From Thalassotalea_A litorea (lineage in GTDB: Bacteria; Pseudomonadota; Gammaproteobacteria; Enterobacterales; Alteromonadaceae), in assembly GCF_043642205.1 (NCBI RefSeq), contig NZ_JBHZSG010000001.1, forward strand, positions 186,001-250,000: DNA of 64,000 bases, written 5' to 3'. Position 1 is the first letter of the stretch; every line of letters starts with the position of its first letter. Shown in pieces: positions 27,381 to 34,853 of this stretch. The notes beneath the pieces were generated by a model. It made no database searches, had not been told where the DNA came from, and was given only the letters and a program-made list of their open reading frames with translations. The translations under genes and the position numbers were made by a program.

Positions 27381-27425
27381 ATCGAGTTTGAGTCATTGAA
27401 CCTCCCGCAATTTTTATAAGGTCGA

Positions 27426-27561
27426 CCGTCATCCCGCACTTGATGCGGGACCTCCTATCGCATCCTGTGATCCTAATTATTTCAACTTCTTAGCTCAAGA
27501 ACTAAGTAAACAAGTCTCAGTAAAACGAAGGGAGGTCCCCTGTCGGAGCAGGGGATGACGG
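27426..27561. repeat. REP/BIME-like inverted pair
   Basis: Two palindromic units face each other. The left unit CCGTCATCCCGCA...TGCGGGACCTCC is at 27426-27455 and the right unit GGAGGTCCCCTG...CAGGGGATGACGG at 27531-27561. Outer and flank bases are the same in both, while three inner stem base pairs differ (GCA/TGC against CTG/CAG), i.e. compensated changes. The GTCATCCC...GGGACCTCC form is a widespread bacterial repeat type. It abuts the hairpin array. Confidence 0.85.
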
Positions 27562-27596
27562 AGTATATCAACAGGATAGCGTATGACTCTGAATCG

Positions 27597-27864
27597 CACA
27601 TCAGAGACGTTCGGCTCTCGCCCTAGATGCCGTGTAGTGTCACGGCATGACGCAGTTTTTGTGGCTTTTACCAACGTTTCATAAAATGAAACGTTATCCA
27701 CCCAATGCGTTTTACGCATTATCCCTCCATTACGATTTATCGTAATCTCCACCCAAAGAAACGTGTTTCTTTCTCCACCTTGAGGGAATTTCAATTCCCG
27801 TTGTTGGCACATCAGAGACGTTCGGCTCTAGCCTTAGATGCCGTGTAGTGTCACGGCATGACGC
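27597..27864. repeat. Hairpin-array element, copy 2 (nine consecutive palindromes)
   Basis: The same nine-hairpin plan as copy 1 with scattered substitutions. Stems are at 27603-27618, 27627-27648, 27673-27695, 27704-27720, 27729-27746, 27755-27772, 27784-27799, 27814-27829 and 27838-27859. The two end modules form a direct repeat. Linkers on the minus strand are purine-rich (GGGTGGAT, GGAGGGAT, GGGTGGAG, AAGGTGGAGA). No convincing protein gene covers it. It lies between the REP-like pair and maeB. Confidence 0.9.
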
Positions 27865-27917
27865 AATAGTTTTTGCTGTTTCTTCCACCTCCCACCTTCC
27901 ACCAGCGAAGCTTACCT

Positions 27918-28031
27918 CACACGAACCAGCGTGTGCTCCAAGCTGATGACATCAGCGTACCCGAAGCGACGTTTTCCGTCACGTTCCCGGAGTATCGTTT
28001 ACAATACGTTCTAAGGGAGCTTCAACTCCCT
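27918..28031. repeat. Five further non-homologous hairpins extending the array
   Basis: Palindromes continue past the repeated element with new sequences: CACACG/CGTGTG (27918-27935), GCTGATG/CATCAGC (27942-27956), GACG/CGTC extendable with one C-A position (27966-27982), GTAT-C-GT/AC-A-ATAC (27992-28007) and AGGGAG/CTCCCT (28014-28031). Spacing of about 6-11 nt matches the element. On the minus strand three of them gain a G-U pair where the plus strand has C-A. Confidence 0.7.
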
Positions 28032-28182
28032 GCGTCCGTAAACAATTCGCCCCAGGTAAATCTGGTAGGAGGTTCGACCGTTCTAATTTATACCAATTCT
28101 CTCTTAACATTCTGTTGGTCTAACGCGTAATATAGAGAGACTGTGTGAGTGCATCTGAAAAATTACAATAAGGCTTTCATTT
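28032..28182. other. Remaining gene-free stretch before maeB
   Basis: It contains TTATACCAATT near 28088, which resembles the terminal inverted repeat of the MITE-like family but without a partner end. The maeB promoter presumably lies here. No strong hairpin or conserved site was identified. Confidence 0.35.
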
Positions 28183-29430
28183 ATGTCCGATCTTCGCCAA
28201 CAAGCTCTCGATTACCATGCGAATCCGCAACCTGGAAAAATTTCCATGACGGTTACTAAGCCCTCTGAGACCAGTCATGACCTGGCGCTTGCCTATAGCC
28301 CAGGTGTAGCCGAACCGGTGCGTGAGATAGCAAATAATGCGGATGCCGTGTTTCAATATACCAATAAAGGCAATACGGTTGCCGTGATATCTAACGGTAC
28401 TGCGATTTTAGGTTTAGGTAATTTAGGGGCAATGGCCTCAAAACCTGTGATGGAAGGAAAGTCACTTTTATTTAAGCGCTTTGCCAATATTGATAGCTTT
28501 GATATACAGATTAATAACGAAGATCCGAAAGCGTTTATTGAAACCGTCGCTAATATTGCTGATAGCTTTGGTGGCATAAACCTTGAAGATATTAAAGCAC
28601 CGGAATGTTTCGAGATCGAAAAAGCATTGATTGAGCGTTGCCAAGTACCCATATTTCATGATGATCAACACGGTACCGCGATTGTTACGGCAGCGGGAAT
28701 GCTTAATGCGCTGGAAATTCAGGGCAAAGATATAAATCATGCAAAAATCGTTTGTTTAGGAGCGGGGGCCGCCGCCATTGCCTGTATGCAGTTATTGATC
28801 ACCTGTGGTGCGCAACGGGAAAACATTTATATGCTGGATCGCAAAGGGGTTATTCACACCTGCCGCGATGATTTAAATGAGTACAAGCGATTGTTTGCGA
28901 ATAACACCGATAAACGGACCTTGCAGGATGTGCTATTTGAAGCCGATGTGTTTGTCGGAGTATCCGGTCCCAATCTGTTATCGGCCGACGATTTGAAATT
29001 AATGGCGAAAAATCCCGTGGTATTTGCATGTTCAAACCCTGATCCTGAAATTACACCGGAAATTGCATTGCAGGCACGCGACGATGTGATTATTGCTACA
29101 GGGCGTTCAGATTACCCGAATCAGGTGAACAACGTATTGTGTTTTCCGTTTATATTCAGGGGAGCTCTCGATGTTCGTGCCAAAGAAATTAACAACGCCA
29201 TGAAAGTGGCAGCGGTTCATGCGATCCGGGCTATTGCCAAACAACCTGTTTCAGATGACGTATTAACGGCAAGTGGGGAAGTGGATTTGGTTTTTGGCAA
29301 ACACTATATCATTCCTAAACCCATGGACCCGAGATTACTTACCGAAGTTGCACGTGCGGTTGCCCAAGCGGCAATCGATTCAGGCGTGGCGCAAGCACCC
29401 ATTCCAAATAATGCGATTTATCAAGGTTAA
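28183..29430 (+). CDS. maeB: NADP-type malic enzyme, short form (oxaloacetate-decarboxylating)
   Basis: The enzyme oxidatively decarboxylates malate to pyruvate, supplying NADPH and pyruvate. The malic domain includes YSPGVAEPVREI and YTNKGNTVAVISNG; the catalytic Lys region is KSLLFKRFANIDSFDI; the Rossmann motif is LGAGAAAIACMQ. At 415 aa it lacks the C-terminal phosphotransacetylase-like domain of E. coli MaeB (759 aa), so it is the short form common in Vibrio/Alteromonadales. It converges on metJ across a bidirectional terminator. Confidence 0.95.
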   Translation: MSDLRQQALDYHANPQPGKISMTVTKPSETSHDLALAYSPGVAEPVREIANNADAVFQYTNKGNTVAVISNGTAILGLGNLGAMASKPVMEGKSLLFKRFANIDSFDIQINNEDPKAFIETVANIADSFGGINLEDIKAPECFEIEKALIERCQVPIFHDDQHGTAIVTAAGMLNALEIQGKDINHAKIVCLGAGAAAIACMQLLITCGAQRENIYMLDRKGVIHTCRDDLNEYKRLFANNTDKRTLQDVLFEADVFVGVSGPNLLSADDLKLMAKNPVVFACSNPDPEITPEIALQARDDVIIATGRSDYPNQVNNVLCFPFIFRGALDVRAKEINNAMKVAAVHAIRAIAKQPVSDDVLTASGEVDLVFGKHYIIPKPMDPRLLTEVARAVAQAAIDSGVAQAPIPNNAIYQG

Positions 29431-29439
29431 GCCATTGAC

Positions 29440-29466
29440 AAAAAAGGCCCTGGATAGGGCCTTTTT
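29440..29466. terminator. Bidirectional terminator between maeB and metJ
   Basis: AAAAAGGCCC-TGGATA-GGGCCTTTTT is a perfect 10-bp stem flanked by A- and T-runs, so it can terminate both convergent genes. Confidence 0.92.
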
Positions 29467-29481
29467 CATTGAGGACATGAG

Positions 29482-29775
29482 TTAGTCCTGCTCTTTTTTA
29501 GCGCTTTCAATGGCTTCAGAGATTGCCCTTTCACTTTCTTTTGACAGCTCTTCATCATTTGGCAGCGGCTGACCGGTGAACGCATGTAAAAATGCTTCAC
29601 AAAGGAGCTCACTGTTCGTGGCGTGACGTAGGTTATTAACCTGACGACGGGTTCGCTCATCGGTTAATACCTTGAGTACCCGAAGCGGGATAGACACCGT
29701 AATCTTTTTTACCTGCTCACTTTTCTTACCGTGTTCCGCGTATGGGTTAATGTATTCGCCATTCCATTCCGCCAT
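29482..29775 (-). CDS. metJ: Methionine repressor MetJ
   Basis: MetJ is a ribbon-helix-helix repressor that binds tandem 8-bp met boxes with S-adenosylmethionine as corepressor. The DNA-contacting strand KKITVSIPLRVLKVLTDER and the helix RRQVNNLRHATNSELLCEAF are nearly identical to E. coli MetJ. At 97 aa it is slightly shorter than E. coli MetJ. It is divergent from metB and met boxes lie in between. Confidence 0.97.
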   Translation of the reverse strand: MAEWNGEYINPYAEHGKKSEQVKKITVSIPLRVLKVLTDERTRRQVNNLRHATNSELLCEAFLHAFTGQPLPNDEELSKESERAISEAIESAKKEQD

Positions 29776-29842
29776 GTTAGTTCCTCACGACCATAATTAT
29801 TGCTAGTGAAATTGTACCCGTTATCCCCTTTGAGTCAACCGA

Positions 29843-29930
29843 TAACGTCTATAAGCAAAGATGTATAGACGTCTAAAAGTTCTTGACCCACTAAAATAAT
29901 ACGTATAGATTTATAGACGTCTAAACATCT
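29843..29930. promoter_or_regulatory. Two MetJ operator arrays (met boxes) and divergent promoters
   Basis: Perfect met boxes AGACGTCT lie at 29867-29874 and 29915-29922. Each is flanked by partial boxes on the same 8-bp register (TAACGTCT 29843, AGATGTAT 29859; AGATTTAT 29907, AAACATCT 29923). The two perfect boxes are 48 bp apart, six 8-bp units, so the arrays are in phase. A TTGACC at 29883-29888 is a likely -35 for metB. SAM-MetJ should repress both metJ and metBLF. Confidence 0.9.
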
Positions 29931-29950
29931 ACTTTCTAATTGGAACCATC

Positions 29951-31120
29951 ATGAGTCAGGACAAAGCAGCAACAATCGCCGTCCGCGCCGGCATAAATAC
30001 CGACCAGCATCACAGCGCGGTGGTACCTCCAATCCATCTTTCCAGTACCTATCGCCTGGCCGGTTATGACCAAAAAGGCGATTACGATTATTCCCGTTCA
30101 GGCAATCCAACGCGAAGCTCTCTAGGGACGGCTATCGCCGAACTAGAGGAGGGGTGCACTGGCATTGTAACCAGCACCGGCATGGCGGCTATCCATCTTA
30201 TTTGTCAATTATTGAGTACCGATGATTTATTAGTGATCCCCCATGATTGTTATGGTGGTAGCTACCGTTTATTTACGCATCTGGAAAAACGAGGCTTGTT
30301 TAAACTTGCGGTTGTCGATCAAACCGACATTGCACAAGTTGAAGCCGTAATGGCGAAAAAGCCGCGCCTGACGTTGATAGAAACCCCGAGCAATCCTTTA
30401 TTGCGTATCGTCGATATCGAAAAAATTTGTGGCTTAGCCAAAGCGGCAGGGTCACTGGTTGCAGTGGACAATACCTTTTTGACGCCCTTGCTTCAAAAGC
30501 CGTTAACGCTAGGTGCGGATATTGTTATCCATTCAACGACCAAATTCATCAATGGACATAGCGATGTTGTCGCCGGCGCCGTTGTTACCAAAGATAAAGC
30601 CTTGGGTGAGGAGCTGGCATGGTGGGCCAATTGCATTGGCATAACGGGCAGTCCTTTTGATAGTTTCCTTACCTTACGTGGTTTAAAAACGTTGCCTGTG
30701 CGTTTACAGCAACATCAGAAAAATGCACAAATCCTAATCGATGTGCTTGCGGCGCACCCCGCCGTAGAGAGCCTCTATTACCCTGGTCTTGCAACACATG
30801 CCGGGCATGAACTGGCGGCAAAACAACAAGCAGGTTTTGGTTCTATGCTGAGCATTGAACTCAAAGGTGGACTGGCTGCCGTTAAATGTCTGTTTGAACA
30901 TTTAACCTTATTTACCCTGGCACAATCGCTAGGCGGGGTAGAAAGTTTAATTTCCCATCCTTCTACCATGACCCACGCTGGCATGGATCTCGACGCGCAA
31001 CTCACCGCAGGTATTAAACCCGGGTTGGTACGCTTGTCGGTTGGCATCGAAGATGCTGACGACTTACTCAATGATTTAACCACTGCTCTGGACAAGTGTC
31101 TGGACATCTCGGAGTCGTAA
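29951..31120 (+). CDS. metB: Cystathionine gamma-synthase
   Basis: MetB makes cystathionine from O-succinylhomoserine and cysteine. It is a PLP enzyme: the Schiff-base Lys is in IHSTTKFINGHSDVV (about residue 198), with YSRSGNPTRSSL and the SLGGVESLISHP segment typical of the Cys/Met metabolism family. 389 aa, normal. It is the first gene of metBLF, directly behind the met boxes. Confidence 0.96.
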   Translation: MSQDKAATIAVRAGINTDQHHSAVVPPIHLSSTYRLAGYDQKGDYDYSRSGNPTRSSLGTAIAELEEGCTGIVTSTGMAAIHLICQLLSTDDLLVIPHDCYGGSYRLFTHLEKRGLFKLAVVDQTDIAQVEAVMAKKPRLTLIETPSNPLLRIVDIEKICGLAKAAGSLVAVDNTFLTPLLQKPLTLGADIVIHSTTKFINGHSDVVAGAVVTKDKALGEELAWWANCIGITGSPFDSFLTLRGLKTLPVRLQQHQKNAQILIDVLAAHPAVESLYYPGLATHAGHELAAKQQAGFGSMLSIELKGGLAAVKCLFEHLTLFTLAQSLGGVESLISHPSTMTHAGMDLDAQLTAGIKPGLVRLSVGIEDADDLLNDLTTALDKCLDISES

Positions 31121-31125
31121 TTACC

Positions 31126-33612
31126 ATGTCACATACAACTGCCGTTGGCGATAGCGCCGAAGCTGTCGTCACATCCGGGATTTTGTCGAACCGTATCCTC
31201 AACAACAAAACGGTTCACAAATTTGGTGGCTCAAGCCTCGGCACCGTGCAATCCATTGAGAGCGTGTTGGCTATTATTGAACAACGCGTCAATGACAATG
31301 ACTTAGTAGTCGTATCCGCCAATGGTAAAACGACCGATAAATTGGTTGAGATCATCGAATTGGTGAGCCTGTGTCAGGAAACGGAAGACGAGGCATTCAC
31401 TCATCTGCTGTTACTGATTCAGGCGGAGCATGAACAGCTTATCGCACAACTTCTGGGCACAGACAAAGATCTTAAAAAAGCTGTAGTCCAGTCTTTGAAG
31501 GCGGACATCAGACAAATCCAACAATGGTATCTAAACCAGTCATTAATTGAAAATCGCAATAATGTTCTAGCATTCGGAGAAGTTTGGTCGAGCCGGCTAT
31601 TGAGTGCGGTATTAAATCAGCGTGGTCGGAAAACGGTAGCCGTTGATACCCGAGAATGTTTTGTGCTGGAGTGTCCGGTAAAAATCACCTTAGATCATCA
31701 GCGCTCTGCACAACGCTTACACCGGGTAATTCAACCGCAAACTTTACATATACTGACGGGCTTTATTGCGGTCGATGACAAAGGGATTACGCAAACACTA
31801 GGCCGCAACGGCAGTGATTACAGTGCTACTTTAGCCGCCAGTTTAATTGATGCCAGTGATGTCTGCCTGTGGACAGATGTCGACGGCATCTACAGTGCTG
31901 ACCCGCGTATTGTACCGAGTGCGAAAAAGCTACAACGTATCGAAACATCTGTCGCCAGAGAGTTGGGCCGGTTAGGTAATCCGGTTCTGCACAGCAAAAC
32001 ATTGTCGCCGTTAAAAGATAAGAATATTCATCTGCATATCAACAATACCTTTTATCCACAGCAGTTGGGCTCGGAAGTCGGACTGTTTGGAGATATTGCC
32101 CGGCAGGAGGTTTCCATCACTCACTGCAATCAATTAATTGGTTTTCAATCCAAGCATTTTGATGACAAGTTGTTAACTCAACTTCAGCTCAGGTATGTGT
32201 TAATTGATGTCGATGAAACGCTTCAGCAAGTGATTGTCTCGGCAGAACAAGCCTATGGATTGCGTCAATATCTGCAAAATTTATGTGTGGACTTTCAAAC
32301 CCACTCCATGTCTTTGTTGGCCGCCGTCGGGTTTTCAATTCGCGATAGCCATTGGCATCGCGAGTTTGATAAAACCATGGGAAACTCGCCGTATCCGATA
32401 CAAAAAATCCGTGTTAATTCGCACTCTTTAGTGGCATTTTCTAAATCGGAATGTCAGATTGAATGGGTAAACAAGCTGCATAGCCGGTTAACGCGCCAAC
32501 ATCGCAATATCGGTGTGATTGTTGCCGGTACTGGTAATATCGGGGAAACCTTCCTAAGTAATTTTGTCGCTCAGCAGCGATCCCAGGAAGCGCTGAATCA
32601 GGTTCACTTGATTGGTGTGCTTAACTCCACAAAAGCCTGGTTCGATGTCGAAGGTCTGCCCGCCGACAAGGTGATCTCTCAATTTAATGATCACGCTAAG
32701 TCCTGCGATATTAATGGTTTAGTGGCTTGGTTGCAGCGCCATCCATTTGATGAAGTGATTGTTGTCGATATTACCCCAAGTCACGTTTTTGCCAATAGCT
32801 ATCAGCAATTCTTTGAGGCCGGCGTGCATATTATCGCCGCCAATAAATGTGCAAACACCTTCGCTGGTAATGTGTTAAAAGACTTGCAACGTACAGCCAA
32901 AAAACAAGATTGCCAATGGTTGAGCAACACTACCGTAGGGGCGGCGTTACCGATAAACTATGCACTTCGGGACTTGATCGAAAGTGGGCATCAAGTTGAA
33001 GAAATCAGCGGTATTTTCTCCGGTACTTTGTCGTGGCTATTCAGTAATTTTGATGGCAGTAAGCCTTTCTCGCAGTTGGTGCAAGACGCTCTGGAACTTG
33101 GCTTAACGGAACCGGATCCAAGAGATGATTTGTCGGGGTTGGATGTACAGCGTAAATTATTGATCCTTGCCAGACTAGCGGGATTTGCGTTAGATCTTGA
33201 AGATATCGATTGCCACTCTCTAGTACCTGAATCACTTAAATCGCTAACTAAGGAAGAGTTTCTTCAACAAAGTCACCTCCTCGATCACGATTTTAACAGA
33301 CAACTGGCCGCAGCTCAGGGATCGGGGGCTTGTTTGAGATACATTGCAAAACTTTCATTTATTGAAGGTAAATTAACCGCTCGGGTGAGCATTGACGTGC
33401 TTGATAATAAACATGCGTTTGCCAATTTAAATCCGTGCGATAATATCTTTTTAGTCAAAACCAATTGGTACCAGGACAACCCTTTGATTATCCAGGGGCC
33501 GGGCGCAGGACGAGAAGTTACTGCTGCCGGTTTGCATTCGGACCTCGTTCACCTGTGCAGACAACTTAACAGCAAACATCAGGACGTCGACATTAAGGGG
33601 ATTAACTCATGA
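31126..33612 (+). CDS. metL: Bifunctional aspartokinase II / homoserine dehydrogenase II
   Basis: MetL catalyses the first and third steps from aspartate to homoserine. The aspartokinase domain starts with KFGGSSLGTVQSI and ends around residue 310; an ACT-like region follows. The homoserine dehydrogenase domain begins at GVIVAGTGNIGETFL (about residue 463). The start is ATG at 31126, 5 nt after the metB stop, with GGAG upstream. The 3' end overlaps metF by 4 nt. The MetJ-controlled location fits the MetL rather than the ThrA isoenzyme. Confidence 0.95.
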   Translation: MSHTTAVGDSAEAVVTSGILSNRILNNKTVHKFGGSSLGTVQSIESVLAIIEQRVNDNDLVVVSANGKTTDKLVEIIELVSLCQETEDEAFTHLLLLIQAEHEQLIAQLLGTDKDLKKAVVQSLKADIRQIQQWYLNQSLIENRNNVLAFGEVWSSRLLSAVLNQRGRKTVAVDTRECFVLECPVKITLDHQRSAQRLHRVIQPQTLHILTGFIAVDDKGITQTLGRNGSDYSATLAASLIDASDVCLWTDVDGIYSADPRIVPSAKKLQRIETSVARELGRLGNPVLHSKTLSPLKDKNIHLHINNTFYPQQLGSEVGLFGDIARQEVSITHCNQLIGFQSKHFDDKLLTQLQLRYVLIDVDETLQQVIVSAEQAYGLRQYLQNLCVDFQTHSMSLLAAVGFSIRDSHWHREFDKTMGNSPYPIQKIRVNSHSLVAFSKSECQIEWVNKLHSRLTRQHRNIGVIVAGTGNIGETFLSNFVAQQRSQEALNQVHLIGVLNSTKAWFDVEGLPADKVISQFNDHAKSCDINGLVAWLQRHPFDEVIVVDITPSHVFANSYQQFFEAGVHIIAANKCANTFAGNVLKDLQRTAKKQDCQWLSNTTVGAALPINYALRDLIESGHQVEEISGIFSGTLSWLFSNFDGSKPFSQLVQDALELGLTEPDPRDDLSGLDVQRKLLILARLAGFALDLEDIDCHSLVPESLKSLTKEEFLQQSHLLDHDFNRQLAAAQGSGACLRYIAKLSFIEGKLTARVSIDVLDNKHAFANLNPCDNIFLVKTNWYQDNPLIIQGPGAGREVTAAGLHSDLVHLCRQLNSKHQDVDIKGINS

Positions 33613-34493
33613 ATTATCGTTCCGCCAGACAACTGGACTCACTAAATCGTACGGTCAGTGAACTGACTGCTGACCTGCAGGTTTCTTTTGAATTCTTTCC
33701 GCCAAATTCTCCGGAAATGGAAACAACGCTGTGGAATTCTATCGAGCGACTTGCACCATTAAAACCAAATTTTGTATCAGTAACTTATGGTGCCGGAAGC
33801 GGAACTCGCGATCGCACCCATGGAGTAATTAAGCGTATTCAAAAAGATACTGGGTTAATTGCTGCTCCTCACCTTACCTGTATTGATGCTGGTCGCGACG
33901 AATTAATCCAGATAGCCAAAGATTACTGGCAATCCGGTGTTCGTCATATTGTCGCGTTACGAGGCGATCTGCCTGATTCCGACAAAAAGCCAGGTATGTA
34001 TGCATCTGACTTGGTGTCGCTGCTGCGAGAGGTTGAAGATTTCGATATTTCGGTTGCGGCCTATCCTGAGACCCATCCTGAAGCGCCCAACGCACAGTTT
34101 GATTTGCTAAATTTAAAACGTAAAGTTGAAGCTGGCGCAAACCGGGCTATTACTCAGTTCTTTTTCGATATCGATTCGTATCTGCGTTACCGTGACCGCT
34201 GTGTATCGGTTGGTATCGATGTGGAGATAGTCCCGGGTATTTTACCGGTTTCTAATTTTAACACCTTAAAGCGGTTCGCCGGATTGACCAATGTGAATGT
34301 GCCTAACTGGATGTACTCTATGTATGATGGTCTGGAAGACGATCCAGCCACCCGCAATCTGGTAGGTGCCAGTATTGCCATGGATATGGTAAAAATTCTG
34401 AGAAGCGAAGGCGTAAACCACTTTCATTTCTACACGTTAAATCGCTCCGAACTAACTTATGCTATATGCCATACCTTAGGTATTCGCCCTTAA
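33609..34493 (+). CDS. metF: 5,10-methylenetetrahydrofolate reductase
   Basis: MetF uses FAD to reduce methylene-THF to methyl-THF, the methyl donor for homocysteine methylation. The VSFEFFPPNSPEMETTLW start of the barrel and ALRGDLPD, PEAPNAQFDLLNLKRKV, and QFFFDIDSYLRY motifs are typical. 294 aa. It ends the metBLF operon and is followed within 17 nt by MITE-like copy B. Confidence 0.97.
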   Translation: MNYRSARQLDSLNRTVSELTADLQVSFEFFPPNSPEMETTLWNSIERLAPLKPNFVSVTYGAGSGTRDRTHGVIKRIQKDTGLIAAPHLTCIDAGRDELIQIAKDYWQSGVRHIVALRGDLPDSDKKPGMYASDLVSLLREVEDFDISVAAYPETHPEAPNAQFDLLNLKRKVEAGANRAITQFFFDIDSYLRYRDRCVSVGIDVEIVPGILPVSNFNTLKRFAGLTNVNVPNWMYSMYDGLEDDPATRNLVGASIAMDMVKILRSEGVNHFHFYTLNRSELTYAICHTLGIRP

Positions 34494-34509
34494 GTATGGT
34501 GTTACGGTA

Positions 34510-34774
34510 ATACCAATCACATTAAATTATTGCTCACTCAGTGAGAATTTAAAGGCTTTTAGGCAAGGCATTGATTGCAGAGAATGGTCGCTCCATTGTC
34601 AAAATCAGTAACGCAGGATAAATGCCTTTAAAACTCACCCGTAGGGCGTTTATCAGAGGTCCATTTACAGCCCTATATTTCATATATATAGAATGACTAT
34701 ATCAATAAAATCTATGTTGTAACTGAACCTCTGCCCTAACTCTGAGTTGTGCACAAACTTAATGTGATTGGTAT
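34510..34774 (+). mobile_element. MITE-like repeat, copy B (metF-argE gap)
   Basis: This is the longest copy. It has a perfect 16-bp terminal inverted repeat, ATACCAATCACATTAA (34510-34525) and TTAATGTGATTGGTAT (34759-34774). It carries an extra left segment that copies A and C lack, including the palindrome CTCACTCAGTGAG (34533-34545). The right two thirds match copy A. There is no coding capacity. Confidence 0.9.
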
Positions 34775-34782
34775 AATTACTG

Positions 34783-34823
34783 GGTAGGGTTAAACGTCGA
34801 ACCGACAGACTTTGAACCCTACC
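34783..34823. terminator. Branched inverted repeat between metF and argE
   Basis: GGTAGGGTT (34783-34791) pairs with AACCCTACC (34815-34823), enclosing an inner GTCG-AAC-CGAC hairpin. It lies between convergent genes, so I read it as a possible bidirectional terminator, though there is no T-tract. Confidence 0.45.
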
Positions 34824-34853
34824 GCATAGTGACCGATATGCCGAGGCCATTTT

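Noticed and set aside
27495..27812. Minus-strand reading frame of 105 aa across the REP-like pair and array copy 2
   Set aside because: It spans two unrelated repeat elements, has no ribosome site, and its shared part is explained by the repeat.
27873..28130. Plus-strand reading frame of 85 aa downstream of array copy 2
   Set aside because: It runs through five hairpins and has no protein-like composition or start signal.
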